DNA from: Lachnospiraceae bacterium
GTDB lineage: Bacteria > Bacillota > Clostridia > Lachnospirales > Lachnospiraceae
Length of the DNA stretch: 32,985 bases
Direction: 5' to 3'
Assembly: GCA_022792835.1 (NCBI GenBank)
Contig: JAAWBT010000027.1
Span: 1 to 32,985, forward strand
Part shown: one piece after another, positions 17,383 to 25,552 of the stretch
Layout: every line of letters begins with the position of its first letter
How positions within the stretch are numbered: position 1 is the stretch's first letter
Translations under genes and position numbers: made by a program
Notes under the pieces: generated by a model
Told to the model about the DNA's origin: nothing
The model's database searches: none
What the model saw: only the letters and a program-made list of their open reading frames with translations

Positions 17383-18222
17383 TCAATGGCTCTGAATCTG
17401 AACCAGCACGCCTTCTTTTAAAGACAGACAGTCGCTGCTGTAAGAGATGAGATACAGATAATATTCACCTTCTTCCTCTGCGGTATATCCATAGGTTCCA
17501 GCCGCAGAGGGGAAGGTTTCTCCTTGGTACATGACGCCATTTTTGACAAAACCGATGTGCAGTCGCTGATTGGAGCTGGTCTCAGAAGGGTATTTGTCAA
17601 AGGTGTAGGAGAGGCTTTCTCCTGGCTTTAAAGCCCAGCCAGAGCCGTCTGATTTTGTGAAAACGGCGGGGGAGGCATTTACCAGCATGATCTCTTGGCT
17701 GTACCATATGTTTTCTTCTGCCTGATCCACAGGAAATTCTGTCACAGGGGCAGAAAGCGGCTTCAGGTCGTCCATATTTTTGACGATTCTGCTCTGGGAA
17801 GGATCAAAATCCTGACTTTGGCATAAAGCTTCCATATCTACCGCAGTTCCGTATTTATCATAATACTTCCCATTTTCATAAATATAATAGGTGTCAGAAA
17901 CCGTCTCTGTTCCGATCAGATGCCGGTTGGAATCATCTATCTGCGTATTTTTCGTTATCCTGCCGGACAGAGAATACACGGTGACAGAGGATATCACAGC
18001 AAAAACCAAAAACAGGCCGGCAAGGCGATAAATCTGTACCAGTCTGCCATGGGATGGAAAAAGAGCAGTGCGGACCTTTCGCCAGATACAGAATTTTCGG
18101 CCGGGAAGCCGGCGGTATCCAGCCTGGGTAGTTTTTGAGATAGCAGTAGAAGAGACAGCCTCCCAGAAGTCCTCCTCCATGTCTTCCATCAGTTCATAAA
18201 AGGATATCTTTGTAATTTTCAT
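17383..18222 (-). CDS. Membrane anti-sigma factor for the adjacent ECF sigma factor
   Basis: 279 residues with an acidic N-terminal cytoplasmic part (about 1-62), one membrane segment (about 66-86, AGLFLVFAVISSVTVYSLSG) and an outside domain of about 190 residues. Its start overlaps the sigma factor gene by 29 bases, the typical sign of a translationally coupled sigma/anti-sigma pair. I see no zinc-binding HxxxCxxC motif, so it is not a ZAS-type anti-sigma. The last 100 residues (GESLSYTF, LHIGFVKNGVMYQG, GTYGYTAEEEGEYYLYLISYSS) look like a GOLD-type beta-sandwich that could sense an envelope signal. Function is inferred from position and topology. Its stop is only 2 bases from the stop of the convergent cohesin-like gene. 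Confidence 0.75.
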   Translation of the reverse strand: MKITKISFYELMEDMEEDFWEAVSSTAISKTTQAGYRRLPGRKFCIWRKVRTALFPSHGRLVQIYRLAGLFLVFAVISSVTVYSLSGRITKNTQIDDSNRHLIGTETVSDTYYIYENGKYYDKYGTAVDMEALCQSQDFDPSQSRIVKNMDDLKPLSAPVTEFPVDQAEENIWYSQEIMLVNASPAVFTKSDGSGWALKPGESLSYTFDKYPSETSSNQRLHIGFVKNGVMYQGETFPSAAGTYGYTAEEEGEYYLYLISYSSDCLSLKEGVLVQIQSH

Positions 18223-18781
18223 AGGAAATTCCCCTTTCTTCCAACAGCTTCCGCAGCTTTTTTCTTCCGCGGAACAGCTTTACTTTTACTGTCGATTCGG
18301 AAAGACCGCATTCTTCGGCAATCATCCGTATGGGCAGCTGATAATAGTAGTATTTGATAAAACAATTCTGCTCTTCCACACTCAGGGACAAGATTAGCTT
18401 TTTCAAGGTATTTTGCAGTTCTTTGCGGATCAAATCTTCACTCAGCTCCTCTCTGGAGCTGACCAGAATGGCCTCTTCCAGAGGAAGCGTAAAATTGCGG
18501 AGGTTTCCCTGTTTCCGGAGTGCGTTTTTGGTCTTATTGCGGGCGATCCTGCCAAGATAAGGCTTTATGGAGAGATAAGTTTCATCATCAATCTGCTCTG
18601 CCGACTGCCACAGGGTAATAAACACATCTGCCACGATTTCTTCCTTGTCCTGTGGACTCAGTATCCTTCCGGCGACTGCCTCAACCGTGAGGGCGACGCT
18701 TTTGTGATATTTGGAGATGTATTGTCGCAGGGCATGCTTTTGGCGGCGTTTTAAGGCAGAGATCAACTGTCTGTCGTTCAA
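18194..18781 (-). CDS. ECF-type RNA polymerase sigma factor
   Basis: 195 residues with sigma region 2 (about 15-85; DKEEIVADVFITLWQ, PYLGRIARNKTKNALRK) and region 4 (about 125-180; LSVEEQNCFIKYYYYQLPIRMIAEECGLSESTVKVKLFRGRKKLRKLL). Region 3 is absent, as in ECF factors. The start codon is TTG at 18779-18781; a TGA lies in frame just upstream, and the MNDRQLISALKRR beginning fits the family, so this is the only sensible start. AAAGGAG lies about 12 bases before it. Its targets are unknown; the neighbouring surface-protein operon is one candidate. Confidence 0.92.
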   Translation of the reverse strand: MNDRQLISALKRRQKHALRQYISKYHKSVALTVEAVAGRILSPQDKEEIVADVFITLWQSAEQIDDETYLSIKPYLGRIARNKTKNALRKQGNLRNFTLPLEEAILVSSREELSEDLIRKELQNTLKKLILSLSVEEQNCFIKYYYYQLPIRMIAEECGLSESTVKVKLFRGRKKLRKLLEERGISYENYKDILL

Positions 18782-18807
18782 GGTATTGTATCACTCCTTT
18801 GTCCTTT

Positions 18808-18835
18808 ATTATATATACACTTCTTGTTTTTGCAA
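18808..18835 (-). promoter_or_regulatory. Promoter of the sigma/anti-sigma pair
   Basis: On the minus strand TTGCAA (18830-18835) and TATAAT (18808-18813) are 16 bases apart, about 30 bases before the TTG start. It reads as a sigma-A promoter, so basal expression need not depend on autoregulation. Confidence 0.65.
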
Positions 18836-18960
18836 GGTTACAGAAATGAAAGAAATTGTTCTCAAAGTCTCATTTAGTTGAATTTAGACGTTTTTTATGA
18901 TAAATTAGTGTAAAGTATTTCCAAAATTTGGAAGATTCAGGCTAGTGTAGGTGAATTCAT

Positions 18961-20292
18961 ATGAGACGAGAATATTTGGAGCAGGATGTGTACGAGGCAC
19001 TGCAGGAGCGGCTGAACTATCTATTTGAGGAATTTGAAAATATATATCTTTCCTTTTCCGGGGGGAAAGACAGCGGACTGCTTTTGAATCTGGTGTTGGA
19101 TTTTCGGAGAAAACATTATCCGGACAGAAAAATCGGCGTGTTTCATCAGGATTTTGAGGCCCAGTATACAGTGACCACGGAGTATGTGGAGCGGACCTTT
19201 GAGCGGGTCAGGGACGAGGTGGAGCCTTACTGGGTATGTCTTCCTATGGCCACAAGGACTGCACTGAGCAGTTATGAGATGTACTGGTATCCTTGGGATG
19301 ACACAAAACAGGAAAGCTGGGTCAGACCCATGCCGGATAAGGAATATGTGATTAATCTGAAGCATAATCCCATGACAACTTACCATTACCGGATGCATCA
19401 GGAAGATTTGGCGAAACAGTTTGGCCGGTGGTACAGGGAGTCCCATGGGGATAAAAAGACCGTCTGTCTTTTGGGGATGCGGGCCGATGAATCCCTGCAG
19501 CGCTACAGCGGCTTTCTCAATAAAAAATACGGCTACAAGGGCCAATGCTGGATTGGCCAGCAGTTTAAAGGAGTTTGGTGTGCCTCGCCCATGTTCGACT
19601 GGTCTGCAGAAGATGTCTGGCACGCCAATTATCTGTTTGGTTACGACTATAATCGTCTGTATGACCTTTACTATATGGCGGGGCTCAAAGTTTCCCAGAT
19701 GCGGGTGGCTTCCCCGTTCAACGACTATTCTAAAGATTCTTTAAATCTTTACCGGGTTATTGACCCGGAAATCTGGGTTAAGCTGGTGGGCCGGGTCCAG
19801 GGGGCTAATTTTGCCTGTATCTATGGGAGGACCAAGGCCATGGGATATCGGAATGTGACCTTGCCGGAAGGCCATACCTGGAAATCTTACACAATGTTTC
19901 TGCTGGAAACCCTTCCGAAACGCCTGCGGGAAAATTATATGAAGAAATTTAATTCGTCCATCGAATTTTGGTACAGGACGGGAGGTGGACTGGACGAGGA
20001 GACGATTCAGGAGCTTCTGGAACACGGCTATAAAATCCGCAGAAACGGTGTATCTAATTATACCCTGAATAAAAAATCGAGAATTGTGTTCCGTCAGAGA
20101 ATACCGGATGACACAGATGACATCAAATCAACCAAGGACATTCCCAGCTGGAAGCGGATGTGTTACTGCATTTTAAAGAATGACCATATCTGCCGCTTTA
20201 TGGGATTTGGAATGACGAGGCAGCAGCAGAAACGGATTGATATGATCCGGCGTAAGTACAAAAGTGTGGAGGATATGAACTATGGAGTATAA
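18961..20292 (+). CDS. IbrA-like PAPS-reductase-fold protein (DUF3440)
   Basis: 443 residues. The N-terminal half has the adenine-nucleotide alpha-hydrolase/PAPS-reductase P-loop SFSGGKDSG (S31-G39) and later LGMRADESLQRY. The C-terminal half holds the long conserved region known as DUF3440. The next gene, overlapping by 11 bases, is ParB-like; this pairing matches IbrA/IbrB of E. coli, described as activators of immunoglobulin-binding surface proteins (established knowledge). Nothing nearby suggests sulfate assimilation, so a reductase role is unlikely. It starts at ATG 18961 after AGGTGAAT. A weak promoter, TTGAAT (18878) and TAAATT (18901), may serve it. The biochemical activity is unknown. 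Confidence 0.85.
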   Translation: MRREYLEQDVYEALQERLNYLFEEFENIYLSFSGGKDSGLLLNLVLDFRRKHYPDRKIGVFHQDFEAQYTVTTEYVERTFERVRDEVEPYWVCLPMATRTALSSYEMYWYPWDDTKQESWVRPMPDKEYVINLKHNPMTTYHYRMHQEDLAKQFGRWYRESHGDKKTVCLLGMRADESLQRYSGFLNKKYGYKGQCWIGQQFKGVWCASPMFDWSAEDVWHANYLFGYDYNRLYDLYYMAGLKVSQMRVASPFNDYSKDSLNLYRVIDPEIWVKLVGRVQGANFACIYGRTKAMGYRNVTLPEGHTWKSYTMFLLETLPKRLRENYMKKFNSSIEFWYRTGGGLDEETIQELLEHGYKIRRNGVSNYTLNKKSRIVFRQRIPDDTDDIKSTKDIPSWKRMCYCILKNDHICRFMGFGMTRQQQKRIDMIRRKYKSVEDMNYGV

Positions 20293-20839
20293 AAGTCCCG
20301 CATATCATGTGATTCCGGTGCCAATTGAACAGATCAGGCCAAATACTTATAATCCCAATGCAGTGGCTCCGCCGGAGATGAAGCTGCTCTATGACAGCAT
20401 CAAGGCAGACGGCTATACCATGCCGATTGTCTGTTATTATAACCAGATGGCAGAATCTTACATCATTGTTGACGGATTTCACCGCTACCGGATTATGCTG
20501 GAGCATCCGGATATCTATGAGCGGGAACAGGGGATGCTTCCGGTGTCTGTCATTGACAAGCCCATTGACCAGAGGATGGCCAGCACCATCCGCCACAACA
20601 GGGCCAGAGGAAACCACGATGTGGACCTGATGAGCAATATTGTAAAGGAACTCCATGAGCTGGGCCGTTCCGATGCCTGGATCTCAAAGCATCTGGGGAT
20701 GGATAAGGATGAGATTCTGCGGTTAAAGCAGATCACAGGCCTGGCGGCTCTGTTCAAGGATGTAAAATTTGGAAAGGCCTGGCGGCCGGTGGATGTCGGG
20801 AAAGAAGAAGCGGTACAGATAGAAGAATATGAAGAATAG
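20282..20839 (+). CDS. IbrB-like ParB/Srx-fold protein
   Basis: 185 residues with a ParB N-terminal fold: IEQIRPNTYNPN, LYDSIKADGYTMPIVCYY and DGFHRYRI (from D64), the motif that in ParB relatives binds nucleotide. In place of the GERRxRA box of chromosome-partition ParB it has DGFHRYR, which resembles the kinase-like ParB relatives. The middle (IRHNRARGNHDVDLMSNIVKELHELGRSDAWISKHLGMDKDEILRLKQ) has a ParB-type helix-turn-helix. Its ATG overlaps the end of the IbrA-like gene, so the two are translationally coupled. A classic terminator follows. Likely a partner protein or a DNA-binding regulator rather than a segregation protein, since no parA or parS is seen. Confidence 0.85.
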   Translation: MEYKSPAYHVIPVPIEQIRPNTYNPNAVAPPEMKLLYDSIKADGYTMPIVCYYNQMAESYIIVDGFHRYRIMLEHPDIYEREQGMLPVSVIDKPIDQRMASTIRHNRARGNHDVDLMSNIVKELHELGRSDAWISKHLGMDKDEILRLKQITGLAALFKDVKFGKAWRPVDVGKEEAVQIEEYEE

Positions 20840-20852
20840 AGGTTCATGGCAG

Positions 20853-20888
20853 GAAGACCAGACATGTATGTGTCTGGCTTCTTTTTTT
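20853..20888 (+). terminator. Rho-independent terminator after the IbrA/IbrB pair
   Basis: A 7-bp stem CCAGACA/TGTCTGG, extended by GAAG/CTTC across a one-base bulge, has a 6-base loop and is followed by seven T's (20882-20888). Confidence 0.92.
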
Positions 20889-20930
20889 GTCGTATAGAAA
20901 ACTTCGCTCCCTATTTTTTTCGAAATGGTA

Positions 20931-20959
20931 TTGACAAAAGATAGATCAAGTATTATTAT
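20931..20959 (+). promoter_or_regulatory. Sigma-A promoter of the sugar operon
   Basis: A perfect -35 TTGACA (20931-20936) is 17 bases from TATTAT (20954-20959). Transcription should begin near 20966, inside the repeat array listed separately, which would give a leader of about 90 bases before the first gene. Confidence 0.85.
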
Positions 20960-21010
20960 AACAATATAGAACAATATAGAACAAGCAAAGACAACAGAGA
21001 ACAATAAATG
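20951..21010 (+). promoter_or_regulatory. Helically phased operator array at the sugar operon start
   Basis: ACAA occurs at 20961, 20971, 20981, 20991 and 21001, exactly every 10 bases, mostly within a TATAgAACAA context. A near-palindrome TATTATTATAACAATA (20951-20966, 14 of 16 positions symmetric) covers the -10 box and start point. The phasing puts all copies on one face of the helix, which suits cooperative repressor binding. The likely binder is the GntR/UTRA protein encoded at 29807-30532 (inference). Confidence 0.6.
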
Positions 21011-21055
21011 CAGTCCAAAGAGAACCATAAAATTCATTATACAAGGAGGAACAAC

Positions 21056-22072
21056 ATGTTCAATTTCAATGTACCCAGGTATGAGAAGGTAGTCAGTGAC
21101 GCGATCGCGCTTCGTCCCCAGATTGAGGCGGCGGTAGACAAGATCTGTGAAGAGGGATATTCCAATATTTTCTTCATCGGTTGCGGCGGAACCTATGCCC
21201 ATTCTCTGCCGATCATGTACTGGCTGGACACAGAATCGAAAAAGATTGAGGCTCATTCTGTGATCGCGGCAGAGTTCATGGCCATGGGCCACAAAGCATT
21301 CTCCAAAGATTCTGTATGCGTATTTTCCACCCGCTCCGGCAATACGAAGGAGATTGTGGCCGCTGCGAAATTCTGCAAGGAAGCAGGCGCGCGTACTCTG
21401 GTTTATGTCTCCAATGACAACACTCCGGTATGTGAATACGCAGATTACAAGTTCTTCAGCTTTGCGGAGGATGACTGCCTGTGCGAAGCAATCTATACCT
21501 ATATGTACACGGTAGTGGGAAGATTCTTAAAGAATGCCGGCGAGTTTGAAGATTATGAGGCATTTATGGGCGAGTATGCAAAGATCGTGCCTTATCTGTT
21601 AAAGGGCAAGGAGCTCTACGAGGACAGATGCGCGAAGATTGCGGCAGACTTGAAGGATGTAGATTACCACATGGTGGTGGGCTCCGGTATGCTCTGGGGC
21701 GAGGCATATGACTATGCGATGTGCATTCTGGAGGAAATGCAGTGGATCAAGACCAAGTCCATTCACGCGGCAGAGTTCTTCCATGGAACCATCGAGCTCT
21801 GTGAGGAGGACACCTCCATCTTCCTGTTCTACGGAGAGGATGAGACCAGGCCCCTTATGGACCGGGTTGACAACTTTGTGACTAAGGTCTCCAAGGTGAT
21901 CAACAAATTTGACACAAAGGAAGTGGAACTTCCCTTCAGCAAGCCGCTGTATAGGAAGATCGTATCTCCCATGATTATGTACGTGATCACCGAGCGCCTT
22001 TCCTGTCACATTGAAAAGGAGCGTAACCATCCTTTGACGACCAGAAGATACTATCGTCAGATGGAGTATTAA
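21056..22072 (+). CDS. SIS-domain sugar-phosphate deglycase, FrlB-like
   Basis: 338 residues with two SIS domains (IFFIGCGGTYAHSLPI; VCVFSTRSGNTKEIV; second half HMVVGSGMLWGEAYDYA). By eye it follows E. coli FrlB, which splits fructoselysine 6-phosphate into glucose 6-phosphate and lysine, and it shares the RRYY...EY C-terminus. The segment AAEFFHGTIEL places E240 and H243 where the FrlB/FraB family has GEFRHGP; in Salmonella FraB a Glu and a His are catalytic. The kinase and epimerase partners follow, so deglycation of a phosphorylated Amadori-type compound is the best guess; the amine part is unknown. The ATG at 21056 has AAGGAGG 6 bases before it; an upstream in-frame ATG at 21008 lies within the operator array and lacks a site. 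Confidence 0.85.
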   Translation: MFNFNVPRYEKVVSDAIALRPQIEAAVDKICEEGYSNIFFIGCGGTYAHSLPIMYWLDTESKKIEAHSVIAAEFMAMGHKAFSKDSVCVFSTRSGNTKEIVAAAKFCKEAGARTLVYVSNDNTPVCEYADYKFFSFAEDDCLCEAIYTYMYTVVGRFLKNAGEFEDYEAFMGEYAKIVPYLLKGKELYEDRCAKIAADLKDVDYHMVVGSGMLWGEAYDYAMCILEEMQWIKTKSIHAAEFFHGTIELCEEDTSIFLFYGEDETRPLMDRVDNFVTKVSKVINKFDTKEVELPFSKPLYRKIVSPMIMYVITERLSCHIEKERNHPLTTRRYYRQMEY

Positions 22073-22095
22073 TTTTAGATTATGCGGGGTGACAT

Positions 22096-23013
22096 ATGGC
22101 AAGGCTAGTTGGAATTGGCGACAATGTCGTCGACCTGAATTACACGACCGGAATTGCATATCCGGGAGGGAACTGTGTGAATGTGGCGGTCTTCGGAAGA
22201 ATGTTACATCATGAGACCGCCTATGTGGGAAAAATCGCGAAGGACTGCTGGGGAAAAGTGATCCTTGAGGCGGTCAGGGAGATGGGAGTCGATGTTTCCC
22301 GCTGCGAGCTTGAAAAGGGCGAAACCGGACGATGCGGCATCCATTTGACGGATGGCGACCGGAAAATCGTGGAAGAAAATGATGCGGGTCTGGTGAAGGC
22401 GAAGCCCTTAAAGATCACAGAGGAGCTTCTTACATATATTCGGACCTTTGACGTTGCCCATTCCAGCTGCTACAGCCATATCGAAAGTGAGCTGAAAAAA
22501 ATAAAAGATGCGGGGATCCCCTTGCTTTACGATTTCTCCGATGAGTGGACGGAGGAAGTCCTGAAAGCAATCTGCCCGGACATCACGATGGCGTTCTTCT
22601 CCGGGAAAGACCTTCCGGAGAAGGAGCTTAAGAGGTATCTTGGGCAGTGTGTGGACGAGTACGGCTGCGAGCTTGCGGTTACGACCATCGGTGGACGGGG
22701 CGCGATCGTTTATAACGGAAGAAAATTTTATACGAAGCCGCCCTACAATTACGGCGGGCCTGTGGTGGATACGACCGGTGCGGGGGATTCCTGGATCACA
22801 GCATTTATCTGTACGTTTTTTGACAACAGAAACTATCTGGAGCTGCTAAAAGGCAACCTGGAAGATCCGTTTGTGAAAGAGGAGGACATTCACGACATGG
22901 AGGATTGCCTGCTTGAATACTGCATGTGCCAGGGGAACCTTCTGGCCAGGAAAAACTGCATGGTGAAAGGATCTTTCGGATACGGGGTGACATTTGCAGA
23001 ACCGGAAATGTAA
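22096..23013 (+). CDS. PfkB/ribokinase-family sugar kinase, FrlD-like
   Basis: 305 residues of the PfkB fold: N-terminal VGIGDNVVDLNYTTGIAYPGGNCVNVAVFG and the C-terminal anion hole VDTTGAGDSWITAF with catalytic Asp231. The beginning matches FrlD (fructoselysine 6-kinase; GDNxVD, GGNxVNVAV), and LLYDFSDEWTEEVL matches FrlD's FDFSDKWD. It would phosphorylate the imported substrate at C6 before the SIS deglycase acts. It is about 45 residues longer than E. coli FrlD as I recall it; the extra part is a Glu/Asp/Cys-containing insert after the GAGD helix (NLEDPFVKEEDIHDMEDC). Spacing to the SIS gene is 23 bases. Confidence 0.87.
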   Translation: MARLVGIGDNVVDLNYTTGIAYPGGNCVNVAVFGRMLHHETAYVGKIAKDCWGKVILEAVREMGVDVSRCELEKGETGRCGIHLTDGDRKIVEENDAGLVKAKPLKITEELLTYIRTFDVAHSSCYSHIESELKKIKDAGIPLLYDFSDEWTEEVLKAICPDITMAFFSGKDLPEKELKRYLGQCVDEYGCELAVTTIGGRGAIVYNGRKFYTKPPYNYGGPVVDTTGAGDSWITAFICTFFDNRNYLELLKGNLEDPFVKEEDIHDMEDCLLEYCMCQGNLLARKNCMVKGSFGYGVTFAEPEM

Positions 23014-23028
23014 GAGGGTGGTGGATAC

Positions 23029-24519
23029 ATGACAAAAACAATTCTGAAAATGCAGGGGATTTCAAAACAGTACGGCGGCATCAAAGCACTGAGCGATGTT
23101 TCGATGGAGCTTAGAGAAGGGGAAGTCCTCTGTCTTCTGGGAGAGAACGGCGCCGGTAAATCGACACTGATGAAGATCCTGTCTGGTGTGGTCATTCCCA
23201 GTACCGGTGAGATCTTTCTGAATGATCAGAAGATCGACATCAAGAATCCGCAAATCGCTCATGAATACGGCATTTCAACGGTGTATCAGGAATTGGTCCA
23301 GTTTCCGGATATGACGATCATGGAAAATATTTATGTGGGCCGTTATCCGAAAAAGCACGGACTGGTTGATTTTGAAGAATTAAAAAAGCGGACCTTAAAG
23401 CTTATGGACGAACTGGATATTCATTTTGAACCTACAGAATATATCCGGAATCTGAGCGTGGCCCAGAGGCAGCTGGTCGAGATCATGAAGGCCATTTCTT
23501 ATGATTCTAAGATCATTATTTTCGACGAGCCTACTTCCTCTCTGACCAACGACGAGACAGAGATCCTGTTTCGGATCATTCGCGATCTGAAGCAAAAGAA
23601 TATTTCCATGATTTATATTTCTCATCGTCTGACTGACATCTTTGCCATCGGAGACAGGGCGGCGGTCCTTCGGGATGGAAGGAATTCCGGTGAAGGGATG
23701 GTGAAAGATCTGAACGAGGATCAGATCATTGCCATGATGGTCGGACGGAATCTGGAGAATCAGTTCCCCAAAAAATCGGTTTCCATCGGTGAGGTGATCT
23801 TAAAGGCAGAGCATATCACCAACGAAAAAGTAAAAGATGCGTCCTTTGAGCTGCGAAGAGGCGAAGTCCTCGGCTTCGGCGGCCTGGTGGGCTCCGGAAG
23901 GACAGAGCTTATGAGGGCTGTTCTGGGCCTTGACAAGTGTAGCGGAACTGTGACCAAGGACGGGAAGGTGATCAGCAATAAAAGCCCGCAGGATGCCATC
24001 AAAAATAAATTCGCATTGGTCCCGGAAGACCGGAAGGACCAGGGCCTTGTCCTGATCCGCACCCTTCTCCAGAATATCGAGATGAGTTCTTTAAAGACGG
24101 TGAGCCGTGCAGGCTTCCTGAATTCCAAAAAGGAAAAGGAATGTGCCGAGAAATATATGAAACAGCTCAATGTGAAGGCTCCCTCCTACAATGTGAATGC
24201 AGGGGATTTAAGCGGAGGAAACCAGCAGAAGGTGGTTATCGCAAAGGGGCTTGCCACAAATCCGGACATTCTGATCTTGGATGAGCCGACCAGGGGCATC
24301 GATGTGGGCTCCAAGGCGGAGATTTATGAGATCATGAACGACCTGGTGGAAAAAGGCGTTTCGATCATTATGATCTCTTCCGAGCTTCCGGAGCTTATGA
24401 ATATGAGCGACCGCATCGTCATCATGAGAGAGGGCCGCATTACCGGGGTCGTGGATGCGGAAGAGATGGGGAGCGTGACGGAAGAGCAGATCATGAGTTT
24501 TGCGACGAAGGAGATTTGA
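23029..24519 (+). CDS. Sugar ABC transporter ATP-binding protein, RbsA/MglA type
   Basis: 496 residues with two fused ABC domains. The first has a full Walker A GENGAGKST (K44), a signature-like LSVAQRQLVEI and Walker B FDEPTSSLT with E167. The second has the degenerate P-loop GLVGSGRTEL usual in this subfamily, a canonical LSGGNQQKVVIAKGL (from about 394) and LDEPTRGIDVG. This asymmetric pair drives import by ribose-type (CUT2) systems at the inner face of the membrane. The permease gene begins one base after its stop codon. E. coli frl uses a permease (FrlA) instead of an ABC importer, so uptake differs here. Confidence 0.95.
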   Translation: MTKTILKMQGISKQYGGIKALSDVSMELREGEVLCLLGENGAGKSTLMKILSGVVIPSTGEIFLNDQKIDIKNPQIAHEYGISTVYQELVQFPDMTIMENIYVGRYPKKHGLVDFEELKKRTLKLMDELDIHFEPTEYIRNLSVAQRQLVEIMKAISYDSKIIIFDEPTSSLTNDETEILFRIIRDLKQKNISMIYISHRLTDIFAIGDRAAVLRDGRNSGEGMVKDLNEDQIIAMMVGRNLENQFPKKSVSIGEVILKAEHITNEKVKDASFELRRGEVLGFGGLVGSGRTELMRAVLGLDKCSGTVTKDGKVISNKSPQDAIKNKFALVPEDRKDQGLVLIRTLLQNIEMSSLKTVSRAGFLNSKKEKECAEKYMKQLNVKAPSYNVNAGDLSGGNQQKVVIAKGLATNPDILILDEPTRGIDVGSKAEIYEIMNDLVEKGVSIIMISSELPELMNMSDRIVIMREGRITGVVDAEEMGSVTEEQIMSFATKEI

Positions 24520-24520
24520 G

Positions 24521-25501
24521 ATGGGGACAAGTGAAAACAAAAAAGACAATCCAATCAAGAGGCTTTTGAATAATCCGAACTTTAGGTCTTATTCGGGAAT
24601 CATTCTGGTGATCATTGTGGTCTGCGTTTTTATGAGTTTCAGAAGCGCAAACTTTATGACACTGAACAACATCAAAAACATTTTAAGACAGATTTCTGTA
24701 TATGGAATCCTTGCCTGCGGTATGGCTTTTGCCATGATGACAGGAGGAATTGATTTGACGGTTGGCTCCACGGCAGGTGTTTCCGGCGCCATTGTCGCCA
24801 AGTTTGTCACAGAGATGGGGGTTCCTCTGGCGGTAGCCATCCTGATTGCTGTGATCATCGGCGGTCTCATTGGACTGGCAGACGGAACGGTGATCGCTTA
24901 TACGGGGATTCCGCCCTTTATCATGTCTCTCGGCGTCCAGATTATGCTCCGCGGTGTCTGCTATCTGATTACCGCAGGCAAACCCATTGGGAACCTGCCG
25001 GACAGCTTTCAGTTTTTGGGGCTGGGGAATATTCTGGGGGTCCCCACACCGATCTATTTTATGGTCATTACCTTTCTTATCGTGGCGGTTATCCTGGCGA
25101 AAACATCCTTTGGCCGTTCCGTGTACGCGGTCGGCGGAAACTATGAGGCGGCCCATCATTCCGGAATCAATGCAAAACGGGTTTTAATGTATTCCTATAT
25201 GATCAGCGGCCTGTGCGCGGCCCTGGCAGGAGTGATTCTCGCAGCCAGAAATGCGTCCGCACAGCCCACAGGCGGCAATACTTTTGAGACAGAGGCAATC
25301 GCAGCCTGTGCCATGGGCGGCGTATCCTTCAGCGGCGGCAAAGGAGCCGTACCCGGTATTTTCTTCGGAGCCCTGTTAATGGGTATCATCAACAATGCCA
25401 TGAACCTGATGTATATTGATTCTTACTGGCAGCAGGTGGTAAAAGGCATAATTATCGTAGGTTCCGTTCTCTATTCCATCTACAACGGACGGAAAAAATA
25501 A
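24521..25501 (+). CDS. Sugar ABC transporter permease, RbsC type
   Basis: 326 residues with about eight to ten membrane segments and the CUT2 permease signatures GMAFAMMTGGIDLTVGST, GxxxGxxNG-like GLADGTVIAYTGIPPFIMSLG, and the C-terminal EAIAACAMGGVSFSGGKGAVPG. The ATG at 24521 directly follows the ATPase TGA (24517-24519), with AAGGAG inside the preceding gene end; an upstream in-frame start at 24500 lies within the ATPase gene and is not needed. There is one permease gene, so the channel is presumably a homodimer. Confidence 0.95.
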   Translation: MGTSENKKDNPIKRLLNNPNFRSYSGIILVIIVVCVFMSFRSANFMTLNNIKNILRQISVYGILACGMAFAMMTGGIDLTVGSTAGVSGAIVAKFVTEMGVPLAVAILIAVIIGGLIGLADGTVIAYTGIPPFIMSLGVQIMLRGVCYLITAGKPIGNLPDSFQFLGLGNILGVPTPIYFMVITFLIVAVILAKTSFGRSVYAVGGNYEAAHHSGINAKRVLMYSYMISGLCAALAGVILAARNASAQPTGGNTFETEAIAACAMGGVSFSGGKGAVPGIFFGALLMGIINNAMNLMYIDSYWQQVVKGIIIVGSVLYSIYNGRKK

Positions 25502-25552
25502 TTGAGTCTCATGGCGCAAAGACGCTATGTAAATAAAAAGGAGGATTTTTTT

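Noticed and set aside
18961-20292. Assimilatory PAPS reductase (CysH)
   Set aside because: The long C-terminal DUF3440-like part and the absence of sulfate-assimilation neighbours do not fit CysH.
20282-20839. Chromosome or plasmid partition ParB
   Set aside because: There is no ParA neighbour, no parS-like sites were seen and the ParB box is altered; pairing with the PAPS-reductase-fold gene fits IbrB better.
25502-25552. Upstream start for the sugar-binding lipoprotein
   Set aside because: It would place charged residues before the lipoprotein signal; the ATG at 25553 has a strong AAAGGAGG site.
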